A stretch of 64,000 nt of DNA from Nannobrachium achirus (Eukaryota; Chordata; Actinopteri; Myctophiformes; Myctophidae): assembly GCA_963921795.1 (NCBI GenBank), contig OY997640.1, forward strand, positions 7,389,091 through 7,453,090. Reading direction: 5' to 3'. Each line of letters opens with the position of its first letter. The first letter of the stretch is position 1. Below the pieces are notes generated by a model. That model ran no database searches, was not told the origin of the DNA, and saw nothing but the letters and a program-made list of their open reading frames with translations. Below, in pieces: positions 11,269-22,660 of this stretch. The translations under genes and the position numbers were made by a program.

Positions 11269-12172
11269 GTATGTAGCTGAGTGATTTACATATGAAGATA
11301 TCAACAAAAAGATATATATAAACTATATACTATATATAACTATGTATATATATACAATATTACAAAATAAAGATCACATATCAAAAACATGATCAATGTT
11401 GACCCATAGTTAACATCCTCCAATCCAATACCAGTGGGGTTCCTCTCATTCACACACATGTATTGTCCTGCTGCAGCTAACCTTCATTCCTCTCCTTTCC
11501 AGATGTCCACCTCTCATCTGAAAACATCATGGTTCATAGGGATTCCTGTCTATTATCCTTCAATCTGTCCATTACCATAGTGAACAAGGGGCTCAGTGAT
11601 GATCGTTGGTGCAGATTCTATTATGTATATATCAAATCATGCTAAGTGTTTATGAGTGTTTAGAACTATTGCATTATAGACATGGGACGCATAGCTACTT
11701 CTTCAGAATGTCCACATGGTCAATGCCCAATGTGTAGAATCCCACAGCATCAGTTTGGCACACTTATACTGTATCACTTCTACCACCTGATAGATGATAA
11801 GTCTTGATTATAGACTAACTGAATTGGTTGCAGATATTCAGAACATACTTGTCATAACAAATATCAATATCAGCAACACAGCCATAGTAATGGTAGTAAT
11901 GCTTGTACCACAAAATGCAATAGCTGAAGTAGAGTGAACCCCACTTGGTCCTTTAGGACATATTGGCCATTAATGGTTAATAGCCTGGTCACTCTTACTC
12001 AGAGTGGATCGTTTCAGCAGAATCTGAAATCAGGCTGTGTAATGTGTAATAGTCACATAAAACCACCTATAGATGTAGTCACATATAACCTAAATATTTA
12101 TCAACCTAAGTATAGAGATGGTCAACCAGAGAGTTGATGTTGAAAGTTGGTTTCATGATATACACACACACC
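11083..12172. other. Intergenic with (CTGT)n tract
   Basis: A (CTGT)n tract lies at about 11228-11268. The rest is AT-rich with no ORF of interest and no structured RNA that I recognise. Confidence 0.55.
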
Positions 12173-12585
12173 AAGGCTGGGCAATATATCGAATGTACCT
12201 ATATACCTATATCGAGGTATCAACATGCAAGGTATACATATCGACAAAGACTTGAAAGCTTGAAGAGGTATTGGTTTATTCAAATTAATTAACAGACACA
12301 CTATGCATGCACGTAGCACATGCAAAAAAAGCAGTCTCTGTAACCAGGTGTGGATATTTCAATAAAACCATTGTTGGAAAATGGAAATAAGGCATTTAAT
12401 TTCTTTATTCTAAGTATGTGTACTGTGCAATGTGAATGCATGGATATGCTATTCATTATCTGGGTTAGGCAATCAGCAGACCCAAAGCAGAAAATCATTA
12501 AAAACTATCTAATGCAATTGTTTTTACTAACATAGGAATTCAACGTTATCGAATATCTAAGGTGTTCCTAATATCGCCCAGCCTT
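12173..12585. mobile_element. MITE with AAGGCTGGGC ends
   Basis: The termini AAGGCTGGGCAATAT and ATATCGCCCAGCCTT are inverted repeats. Inner sequence has ATCGA/TCGATA motifs. This resembles the widespread fish hAT-type MITEs with GGGCTGGGCGATAT termini. CA-rich flanks hide any target duplication. Confidence 0.6.
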
Positions 12586-12705
12586 AATACACACACATCT
12601 ATACACTTGTACCAATATTTCCCATCCCACCTTAGGGGCTGCCAGACTAACAGTATATATATATAGAATATATAAATAAAACAAGTCTTTAGTGCATAAG
12701 AAACG

Positions 12706-12711
12706 TTTATT
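12706..12711 (-). terminator. Polyadenylation signal of the Ulp1-module gene
   Basis: AATAAA on the minus strand lies about 58 bases after the stop codon at 12769-12771. It supports this as the true 3' end of the multi-exon gene. Confidence 0.65.
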
Positions 12712-12768
12712 AACAGCACATTCCACTGCTTATTGCGCGTTTGCCTGTGTGTATGTGTGTGTGTCAAT

Positions 12769-15700
12769 TTAAAATTTAGGCTGCTTTGCTGGAGGATTCC
12801 CTTCTTTTCGGAGCTGTCTGCCAAGTCGTTGCATGAAGTCATCCACGTCACTGAAGGGGGAAGAAAAACATGACACATAATTAACAAACAAAAACAAATC
12901 ATTCAACCAATGCAAATACATGTAAATTAGGTACAAAACAAGAAACTTGCTAAACATAGATGGTCTGATATATGGCTCCCATTGCACTTAGAACTGCAAA
13001 CTCAAGATTGATCTTGGGTTACTTGTGTTTTTAGTCAACGATGCATTTCATTTACAACCTTATGTTACGTTTTTGCTTTTTGCAAGTTAGTTATCGCTCT
13101 GGATTAAGTGTGTCTGCTAAATGCTTGAATTGTAATATATACTACTTGAGGGGGAAAACCATCCATTTCAACTTTTAACTACGTCATTAATAAACCTTAG
13201 AGAGTTGAGTGTAAATACGAAAAAAGTCACCACCCCCCACACAACTCTAAGGTATATTAATGACATTGTTAAATTGAAAACGGATGGTTTTCCCCTTTAA
13301 TCAAAATGTGTCTCAATGATAGTCATGTAGCATTTATTGTACCTTGGATCCAAGCCTGGGCCATCAAGGAATTGACGCGCTGCCTCTTCAAGGTTCACAC
13401 CCCACAGCTGTTGCATTGCACATATTGTGGCCTGTCAAGTAGAACATAGGAAAAAAACATGGCTTGGTGAGGTTCCAGTTTGTTTCCCTTCACTTCATCT
13501 AAAGCATGCTGAAGCTGATTGACTTACTCACTTCTGTAAATAGGACACCGAGGATGAATTCGACCTTTTCGACACAGTGGTTGGTTGGCGTGTCGTCGAG
13601 GAGCCTTGACATATATTTCCACAATGTGTCGATCTGGTCGTCATCCCTGAAGTATACCGGAGGCTTGAACTTTGGGGCCCCTGCACACATCTCCAACCAT
13701 TTGGAAGGCTCTTCACCTCTGAGGACAGCCTGTGCACAGAAAGTGTTCCTCGTCTTTGAAACTGACAACTTGATAATAGTATTGGAAATATATGGACAGT
13801 GTATTTTCCAACCTACCTTAAGGCGTTCATCCGTCCCTCCGCTGGCAATGCAATCTAGCAGGTCTGATGCCCTTTTCCGCTTCAGTCCCGTACCACAGGT
13901 CCTTGGAACACGGAAAACTGGCTTCAGTTTTCCGGCAAGCAGGGCCTCTGCCTGGCTTGACCAGTAGGCAAACCTTTTGCCTTCCCTTTTCAATTAAGGA
14001 CAAGTTAGAAGTTAGATGCTTGTAAGATGCTACAAAAAAAAAAAAAAAAAAGAAAGAAAATCAGTTAGGGACCACATACCCCTCAGTTTCAAATCTCTCC
14101 ATTAGCCGGACACACCACCACCTTCTTATGGAAGACATGTCCCCCTAAAAAGTGAGCGGCACAAATTGAAGCATGGGATACTTCACTACAGCAAAAGCCA
14201 TGATGCATTTGCTATGCATTTGGTTTATGAAAATAAGGTTACCTCACCTCCTTAAACTGAAAGGGTGCATTTATTGCAAGGCAACGTGTGTACTGAAACA
14301 AAAGGATTAAAGAAAATGGCATTAATTCAAAGCTGGGCAGAAGCACTATGTAGATATCGCAACACGGTTGACAGCTCAAAGTAGTTTGGGACCCTCATTG
14401 GGGTCATGCTCAAGCTCCCTCAGCCCTATGTTCCCTCAGCCCTATGTTCCCTCAGCCCTATGTTCCCTCAGCCCTATGTTCCCTCACTCCCTAACAATTT
14501 ATTATACCCTATGTTCCCTCAACCCTATGTTTCCCCCAGCCCTATGTTCCCTCAATTCCAAAATAGACCCTATGTTCCCTCAGCCCTATGTTCCCTCAAC
14601 CCAAAAATAGACCCTATGTTCCCTCAGCCCTATGTTCCCTCAGCCCAAAATAGACGGTGCCATGGCATTGGTCCGACATCTCATTGTTCCGATGTCCCAT
14701 TAAGGGCGTCTTACTGGGCAAGGTCACGCCATCTGTCTTGGCCACCAGTCTTGGCCATATATGGATTCTGTTGGTGTAGTTCCCCTAACAGGGCATCATC
14801 TGGGAATACCCATATGTGAACTTTTAATTTATGTTATCCTTTATTAATATATATCGGACCAGTTACCCATATATGGAGATCCCAGTTACCCATGCATTCA
14901 CAGATATGGCCTTAATAATGATGACATCAGGGATCTCCATATATGGGCATATAAAGAGTTAGCATTATTCAGGTTAACATTCACCAGGTTAGCATTCACC
15001 AGCATCGGCAGGGCAACATTCACAAGGTTAGCATTCACCAGCATTCAAAAGGTTAGCATTCACCAGTGTCGGCAGGTCAGCATTCACGGGTTAGCATACA
15101 CCAGCGTTGGCAGGTCAGCATTCACCAGGTTAGTATTCACCAGGTTAGCATTCAACAGTGTCGGCAGGTTAGCATTCACCAGGTTAGCATTCACCAGCAT
15201 CGGACGAATGGGGCGTCAGAACAATGAGACGTTGGAAACAATGCCATGGGGGACTGAGAGTTTTGGTCTGAGGGAACATAGGGCTGAGGGAACATAGGGT
15301 CCTATTTTGGGATGAGGGAACATAGGGCTGAGGGAACATAGGGCTGAGGGAACATAAGGCTGAGGGAACATATGGTTGAGGGAACATAAGGCTGAGGGAA
15401 CATAGGGCTGAGGGAGCTTGAGCATGGACCCAATTCATTTCACATTAAAAAAACCTTTACAGCCACTGGTTCTTGGTCAGGTCTAGGTATGCAAACCTAG
15501 ACTTGCATGCCTAAAACAAACTTTTCTGAACTAAGCATATGCAAGCACACCCAAAGACATCTTACCATGAGCATGAAAATCCCACAGTCGTTGCCGTCGT
15601 ACTGCTTGGGCAAATCCTAAAAAAAAAACAAGAATACATTTTAATTAAAATAAATAAATAAAGGCATTTTTGTTCAGTGTCTACTGTACACAACTGTTTA

Positions 15701-18700
15701 TGAAGCTGCTTTAACCCATTTAGACCCGAGGCCGATTCTTAAAAACGCCTTCTAAACATAACCTACGTTTACTGAAAACCTTCAAATTTCAATAGCAACT
15801 AATCTAGCTATATATGTACAGCAACAAGAGAGACACAGGTGTCTCCCAAGTTGAAAGGTATAACTTCTAGGTTACAACAGGTCAAACTGTGTAAGATAAC
15901 CCTGCCAAAAAGCCAAGCACTATTGAAAGACATTGACAGTTTACTTTAAGCCTACACATTTTTTAGCAAGTCAATTGTGATTCACCGTAAGGTCATGGCC
16001 AGTCTTCTCTGTCCAGCTGCCAGGGAGTATTTGCTGTGCAATCCGCCTAATTGTAAAAAAGAAGAAAAATCATTCTGCTGAAACTTAAAACAGCCCAGGT
16101 GAATGTGGGCTGTTTGAATATGAATCTCATTACATTTCAATTAAATAAGATATTCAAACATGGCAAATAGTTGTAGGAACATAGCCAGAGAATACTGTAC
16201 GCCAGGGGCAATATGTAATTACATTTTGATCTGGTGTCATAAACCTTGAACTTAACATCATGAAAAAAATTAAAACTTGTTAAAAAAATGGTTGGCTACC
16301 CCTGCCGTAAGCAAACAACATGCAAACTGGCTGTTGCCATCAGCAAACAACATGCAAACTGGCTGTTTCCATCAGCAAACAACATGCAACTGGCTGTTGG
16401 AACATAGCCAAAACGGAATACTGGATGCAATCACAAAACCATGCAAACTGGCTGTAGTAACATAGCCATAACAGGAAAATAGCCCAAACATTGCCCTTTG
16501 AACATGGGACTGCCTCTTTCCTGGCACATTTCACCTGATGGGCGGGGTTATATGCCTAAACCTAACCCTAAACTCAAAGAAGTAAAAACCTGAAAACCCC
16601 GCCGATCAGGTATAACGTTCCGGGAAAGAGTCTAACCCCATGAAACATGGCAGTTTTCCCATCTCTAGACCTGAAGATGGCTCTGTACTGCCCATCGCCA
16701 AATCCGGAGTCATGGTAGTTATACATTGAATCTAAAAACAATATCTCCCTCAGCAGTGGCTTCATAACCTGTGCTGGGTAAAATTAGTAAAAATATGCAC
16801 AAAGCCTAAGTTATGAGGATACTACAGTGGCAGGTTAAAGGAGTCATCCAGACCAAAACACATATAGGGTTAAATCTGTCTTTTATCATACCCCTTTATA
16901 CCTGCTTTAGTCCATTTTTTTTCATAGCTGCCCCTGTTGCTAGATTTCGGCTGCCCCTGTTGCTAGATTTCGCAGGCCCTCTCATAACTAACAGAGTGTA
17001 TAGCCTTTATACTAGTGCGGTTATTTCTTCAGCTTCAAAGTTAGTATTTTTTTATTGGATTGTGTTTACACAACGTCCTGAGACCAACCAAACCGCTGTT
17101 TTGACCTCACAGGCACCCTTACTTGTCAAACCGACCCCTCCCTCCCCTCCCTTTCTAGCCTCTCCTCTCCCTGCTCTGGTGCAGAGCAGAAGCCGTTTGA
17201 CAAGTAAGGGTGCCTGTGAGGTCAAAACAGCGGTTTGGTTGGTCTCAGGACGTTGTGTAAACACAATCCAATAAAAAAATACTAACTTTGAAGCTGAAGA
17301 AATAACCGCACTAGTATAAAGGCTATACACTCTGTTAGTTATGAGAGGGCCCGCAAAATCTAGCAACAGGGGCAGCCGAAATCTAGCAAAAGGGGCAGCT
17401 ATGAAAAAAATCGACTAAAGCAGGTATAAAGGGGTATGATAAAAGACAGATTTAACCCTATATGTGTTTTGGTCTGGATGACTCCTTTAAGTAAATTCTT
17501 TGAGAGCTCACAGCACTTCACATACAAACACACAACATAAAGCATAAAGCATTCAAATAATTTCTCATCAGAAACAAAGCCATGCAACTAATGTCAGAAA
17601 CAAAACAGCAGGCACATTGGAGGATCAAATCCAAAACCATTGAACACCAAAAACAATTAAGAACATCAGAATCAAAGAAACGTAAACAAAAAGTAAACCC
17701 TCTGAAAAAATATACATCTCCATAAAGTTAAGTGCATGACAGGTTTATGGATGGACTGTCAGACTTGGCATCCATGGCTGATTTATACATCATTTAGTAT
17801 CAAAGTCATTACATGTTTACTTACACACAAAACATAGTGATCCAATCCTGAGTTTCGTTTGCTCCACGCTGGAAAGACCACCATGTGCTTCATCTCGACA
17901 TCAGTCTATTCATGAATGAGTACACGTTCCATTTCTTAGACACACTATATTTGTTAGACATACTTAGTTATGCAAAAGTTTTAATTTACAAATACTGTAT
18001 GACTAGTGGTTTTACATAGACACACTCACTGGGAAGTTTACATGGAGTCCTCCTGGTTGCACATACTACAGGTTTTCTATGTATATGTCCTTTCCCTATG
18101 AAAAAATTAATGTTACAGCCATCGTGCAGTAGCTTTCGCCAAAGTTTGTACACTTTTTACATTAATAATGCAGACTTATATAGTGCTTTTCTAGGTAAGG
18201 TAAACAACTTCTTTAAGAAAACATTAAAAGATCCAAAGGAAATGTTTGCAAAATTCTTACATGTTGCAAAGCGTCTTCTTGAATAAGCCTCATGCAGGCA
18301 TTTCCAATCTACAAAGAGTAAAATAGTTTATAAATGTAGGTGAGCTGTTAGACAGGTTGATGAGCTGATGAGATGATCTATTAAGCATAAAGTCAGACAA
18401 GTACTAAAACCCCATTAATGAACATAGAAAAATATACAACCTTTCTTTCCTCATATTTAAGAAAAACTTTGCACAGCTCACATTTGAGTCCATGGCTCTC
18501 TCCAAACCTAGGCTCCAGAATTCCTCCCTGGTAAGACACGTGTCCCCTTCCTTAACAATTAGCTCCTCAGGTGGAAGCTGTCTGTCCAGGATGTAGTCGA
18601 GCTGCAGGGAAGAGCCATTAGTGCAATACAGGATTTGTGTCAGAAAAAGGACAGGCACTTGCATTTGGAAGTTTACCAGTCTGTTTTGGTACGTGTTCAG

Positions 18701-18834
18701 CTCCTCTTCCCATGGGAGATTCATTTCCGAGGCTGAATGAGAGCTGTTCTCGCCAGACAGGGTGGAAAGTAGATAAGGAGAGTGACTTAGAAGCCCATCG
18801 TAGACCACCGAAGCCATTGCAGATGTGTGTGGAG
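12769..18834 (-). CDS. Ulp1/SENP-type (C48) cysteine protease module, 13 exons
   Basis: Exons: 18677-18834, 18482-18601, 18261-18308, 17825-17905, 16671-16768, 15986-16046, 15566-15616, 14248-14292, 14080-14144, 13817-13985, 13532-13729, 13343-13431, 12769-12850. Phases agree at all junctions and no stop interrupts. From the ATG at 18817 this gives about 415 residues; phase also permits reading in from an upstream exon. The C48 triad is visible: His in GLDHYVL, Asp in LFLDSMYNY, Cys in YDGNDCGIF. The family cleaves isopeptide or peptide bonds to SUMO or other ubiquitin-like proteins. The first exons contain LPPEELIVKEGD and the tail is basic. All introns start GT; the donor after 16671 (GTCTAG) and the acceptor before 17905 are weak. 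Introns hold MITEs. A domesticated gene or an intact transposon domain are both possible. Confidence 0.72.
13149..13300. mobile_element. ~150-bp palindromic MITE in an intron
   Basis: GGGGAAAACCATCC on the left and GGATGGTTTTCCCC on the right begin arms that pair almost throughout (TCATTAATA, CCTTAGAG). It lies in the intron between the last two protease exons. Confidence 0.7.
14400..15431. mobile_element. Inverted-repeat element with minisatellite arms
   Basis: The ends (GGGTCATGCTCAAGCTCC / GGAGCTTGAGCATGGACCC) are inverted repeats. Each arm then carries a 16-bp minisatellite, CCCTATGTTCCCTCAG on the left (14417-14650) and its complement on the right (15266-15415). Inner flanks also match in inverted order (CAATGAGACGTT...). 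It lies in the intron between the Cys-containing protease exon and the next exon. Confidence 0.75.
14955..15195. repeat. GTTAGCATTCACCAG minisatellite
   Basis: About 12 degenerate units of AGGTTAGCATTCACCAG, some extended by TCGGCAGG. A related tract occurs at 40985-41065. It sits between the minisatellite arms of the inverted-repeat element. Confidence 0.85.
16310..16400. repeat. Short tandem repeat, ~32-bp unit
   Basis: Three copies of AGCAAACAACATGCAAACTG plus GCTGTTnCCATC in an intron of the protease gene. No function suggested. Confidence 0.8.
16839..17486. mobile_element. TTAA-flanked fold-back MITE, 648 bp
   Basis: Two arms of about 292 bp (16839-17130 and 17196-17486) are near-perfect inverted copies around a 65-bp spacer. 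Each end is flanked by TTAA (16835-16838, 17487-17490), as for piggyBac- or Kolobok-type integration. Ends read AGGAGTCATCCAGACC and its complement. The mirrored ORFs on both strands result from the palindrome. It lies in the intron between the protease His and Asp exons. Confidence 0.88.
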
Positions 18835-18918
18835 CTGAGGATAGAAAGCAGTAGAATGATACTAGATATCAAATACACCTTGAATCGCATTGGGATACTA
18901 TATATTAAAACTGCTGCT

Positions 18919-19215
18919 AGGTATGGGTGGTTCAGCAGAGCTTCCCTTTAAAGGGGAGCGGAGGCGAGTAACTTTAGCGTAGGGCTTTCTTTCACAGGTA
19001 GGTGGGTAAGTATTAGCGTAGGCTTTTCCTTTTCAGGTCAGGTGAGAGGCGAGTTTAACAGTTCTTTTCCTTTACAGTAATTCTTCTTTTACAGGTAAGC
19101 GGTGAGTAATTCTTCCTTTACAGGTAAGCGGTGAGTATGATCGATACTTTTCCTTCTACAGGGGTTCGGTGAGTATAAAGTTACTGTTACCTTTTTACAG
19201 GGGTTCGGGGAGTAG
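18919..19215 (+). repeat. Array 1 of fused acceptor/donor-like motifs
   Basis: Roughly 30-40-bp units on the plus strand of the type TTCCTTTACAG followed by GTAAGCGGTGAGTA, where a splice acceptor consensus abuts a donor consensus. About seven or eight units are present, some degenerate. The array lies in an intron (18835-19640) of the minus-strand transposon gene, so the motifs are antisense to that gene. Confidence 0.8.
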
Positions 19216-20077
19216 CCGCCACTTCACCAAAATCCCATCGTTTCACTATATTCTAACGAAATAAGAGGGGAATAAGGGGACCAGGGCCAGTGAATGATTG
19301 GATGTCAGGTAGGTTTTTAAAGGGAGGTGAGTATCGTACTCCAATAAATGGGATTATTTTTAAACTCAATGCTTTTTCTCCAGGTCCTTCTCCATTTCGT
19401 CTCCTCCTCCTCCCCCCAGCCTGGCTGGTTACAGCCGTCGCATTTCCGAGGGTAGGATATGGAGAGAGTCAATATATGGCATTTCTATCTAGAAATGAGC
19501 GTGAGTGTGTGGCATAATCTCTTACCACCCAACACCCATTACCACCACATGTTACCTACTAACACCCTCCCTAGACAAAAGAGTAGAGAAGAATTGACAT
19601 TTGTTGACCCAGGAAGAATGACAATATCAAGCAGACTCACACTCTTGCTGCTCCGCACTTCCTCTAATGTGGACAGACAAATTGGTCACCACGGACTGCT
19701 TGCCGTCAACGGGTGGACAACAGTAGTTGTGATCCGCCAGGGCCTCAAAGTGTAGATGTGGCGCAACCAAATAGTTGCTGACAATTTAAAAAGTGTGATT
19801 TTGTATACAGGTGGTGGGTGAGACGTTTTTCTATGTTTTATTGTGGGGAAAAAGGTTATTTTTGGTGTTCATTCATTATCATTGCAGCAGTGTAATCAGA
19901 GTACCAGTATGCACCAGTAGATGGCAGAGTATCACATGGGAACAGAGTGCTTGTGCCAGGTGGCGGTGTCTGAAGTCTCGCGTGATTTCAGCAGTCTGTG
20001 AGATTTCAGCTCATTCATTCCAGCACATGCATACTGTGATGTTGTTTGTGTGTGTGATATATACTGAGAGAGTATTA

Positions 20078-21367
20078 CCGTAAATCACCAATTAGTAGCC
20101 CGGGCGTTTATTTCGCAAAATGGGGTCGGACCCCGGGCGCTTAAAAGGGACCAGGCGGCTATTGGTAACAGGCTTTTATTTATTTTGGCACTGGCCAGTA
20201 CTGGGCCATTATTTGGTAATTTTTTCTTTCTCAAACTATATAATAGTAATAATAATCAAAATGTTATAATAAATGTTATAATTATAATTATTATTATTAT
20301 TTTAATTGTTATGAACACCCAGAAAATAGCACATTGCGATCTATTAGACCAAACCTCATTTAAAAAATATCTAGAGTTTATGAAAGCCTTTTAAAACATA
20401 TATACTATTATTTATACTAAGGGAATCTTTCTCCAAAATAATCAATTACCGCATAGACGCATCTAGGTCTGTAGTCAACGAGTTAACGACCCAATTAGCG
20501 CAGAAGTCCTGCAGCTGGTGCTGGACTGGACAAACACTGAACAGCTCCACTATCCTGACATTAAAATATTATGGTATTGCATTATGATTAAGCCTTCTGC
20601 ATTCCCCTTGAACCTCAAAATAATGGATTACTTCTTCAAAATGCGGACTGGATAAAAAGAGGCATCAACAGTAAGTAATGAGTTATTCTTTATTGTCTTT
20701 ATTGGCCAGTCTTTCTCCATCACAACGTTTTGCCATTAAAGTAGGCCTACTCACGCAAACTTTGCATTGTAGCAACGTTTTAGACAGTAATGAATGATGG
20801 TCAGTGCGCAGAGAGCAGCAGACTCCTTTTTTCCTCTCTCTTTTTTTGGTATCCTTTGGCAATCTGTTCCCCCGAGTGCGTCCTGCGCGTCATGGTAGCG
20901 CAGCACTGGGCTGGGCAGTGGGCACCATACATTTGGCTTAGAGTTAGAAGTGTCTGTCCACAGGGCTGTGAGCTTGTAGATTTGCTGTTTTAAGCGCACT
21001 ACCGTCATGATGCAACATATGACCCGTAGCAACGCACAGCGAGTGCGGTGCGTTGCGACGTGCTGTCACAGCACTGCTGTGAGCTTGTAGATTTGCTGTT
21101 TTCAGCGCACCACTGCCATGCAACATAAATGACCAGTTAAGTTAAATAAATAGCAAATAATACCAAACAACCAAACAAATAATAGCCCGGGCTCTTACAT
21201 AAAACCTAATAGGGATAATATTAATTGCAAATAACGGCCCAGGCGCTTATACGAACCTTGCGCTTATTTGAAACAGGCGTTTATTGCGCAAAATGGGGTC
21301 AGACCCCCGGCGGATATATGGAACCCGGCGGCAGTTTGCCACCGGGCGATTAATTGGTGATTTACGG
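20078..21367. mobile_element. TA-flanked DNA element nested in the 5' LTR
   Basis: Terminal inverted repeats CCGTAAATCACCAATTA and its complement are flanked by TA (20076-20077 and 21368-21369). Subterminal copies of GCGTTTATT...GCAAAATGGGGTC lie at both ends. The interior is noncoding and holds two half-hairpins (GTGAGCTTGTAGATTTGCTG). Class is uncertain: TA duplication is compatible with Tc1/mariner- or Harbinger-like elements. Confidence 0.72.
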
Positions 21368-21551
21368 TATCTGTTTTACAGAAAACCAACTATAAATAAA
21401 ACAAATATGTGACACCAGTTGGAAACATCAGTCTATCCTCCTTGGTCCCGTTACATATTTTGGCGAGCCAACCAGCCAGGAGTGATCCAGCCAGTGATTC
21501 TACCTGAGAGAGAGACGAACCTGGATCAGCATCATCTTTAAAGCGAGAAGA

Positions 21552-21956
21552 ATGGAGCATCTAAGGGATGAAGTAAGCAGAGGACTGCTGGCGTTGGAAA
21601 AGCCAGAGCTCATCTCCGCATGTCAACAGCTAAAGTGCTCAGAGCCTGTAGGAGGGTTTGAGAAGGAAGCTCGTCGTGCCCTCATCAGACTGGCTGAGAA
21701 GACGCTGGATGAAGTGGAGGATGAAGAGGAGAATGAGGCGTTTCAGCAGTACTTGCAGAATATCCTGTTATGGATGAAGAACCTGAAAAAGAAAGAACAG
21801 AGTGAGTCAGAGACTGTACCTGATAAACCTAGTGAATTAGATGTCTTGAAAGAGAGATATCGCAAGCTACAGGAGGAACAGAAGGAAGCCCGTCGACAGC
21901 TAGAAGAGGAGATCGTCGTCTTGGAGGAGATCGCCGTCGTGGGAGGAGGACAATAA
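21552..21956 (+). pseudogene. LTR element leading gag-region ORF
   Basis: A 134-residue acidic, glutamate-rich ORF with a coiled-coil-like C-terminal third (KERYRKLQEEQKEARRQLEE). It starts about 90 bases after the primer-binding region. Similar N-terminal ORFs precede gag in fish LTR elements. It ends at an in-frame stop (21954-21956), and the next gag ORF continues in the same frame, so either two proteins or a broken one are possible. Confidence 0.55.
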
Positions 21957-21995
21957 CCGACCAAAGACCCAGCGGTGGACACAAAGACTGTCATT

Positions 21996-22660
21996 ATGTC
22001 ATCACCTTCATTGCCACTGCCTGAAGTGACACTTAGAAGGGAATTTCGTATCTGTGGCCAGATTGGAGAACCAGGCCAGAGAGATAAAATCTCCTACACC
22101 AGCTTAATCAACCAAATAGAAGCTGGGCAGCGTAAGGGTCACTCAGAAGCAGAAATAATTGAAGCGGTCACCCGTGCAGTGACTCCAGGCCTACAGCTGA
22201 GGGATATGCTGGAGATCAAAAGAGGCTTGACCCTGCCTAAATTAAAAACTATTCTCAGAGGTCACTACAAAGTCGACTCATCCTCAGATCTGCTACACCG
22301 ACTAATGAACATTACACAAGACCCCAAGGAATCAGCCCACACGTTCCTGTTCAGAGCAATTGAACTAAAAGAGAAGTTACTGTGGAGCTTGAGTAATGAA
22401 AATTAAGGTGAGAAGTTTAGCCCTGAACTGATTCAGAGAAAATTCCTTCGCTCTCTGGAAACCGGACTGTATAGCGATGCTGTGAAATTCCAGATTAAGC
22501 CTTACCTTTGCCGCCCTACTGTGACAGATGAAGACTTAATAGAGCGAATAAGCGAGGCTGCCAATCTGGAGCAGGAACGGCAGCACAAATTAAAGAAAAC
22601 AGTTGTGAGTAAGCCCCCTAGACTCAGTGAAATCCAGACAGAGGTGTCCACCCTTGCGCC
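21996..22660 (+). pseudogene. LTR element gag (capsid-like), interrupted
   Basis: Gag-like reading frame containing FRICGQIGEPGQRDKISY, GLQLRDMLEIKRG and DPKESAHTFLFRAIELKEKL, typical of capsid regions in fish Ty3/gypsy- or ERV-like elements. An in-frame stop at 22404-22406 splits it, after which the frame stays open (FLRSLETGLYSDAVKFQ, EAANLEQER) to the right edge of the insertion. No nucleocapsid zinc knuckle, protease or polymerase follows, so it is non-functional or non-autonomous. Confidence 0.65.

Noticed and set aside
16813..17366. Two nearly identical ORFs on opposite strands
   Set aside because: Result of the perfect inverted arms of the TTAA MITE, not genes.
12769..18834. Calling the protease a host SENP orthologue
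   Set aside because: Exon phases join it to the KDZ-like exons upstream, and the LPPEELIVKEGD/GNDCGIF context is like transposon-linked C48 proteases, so no SENP symbol is given.
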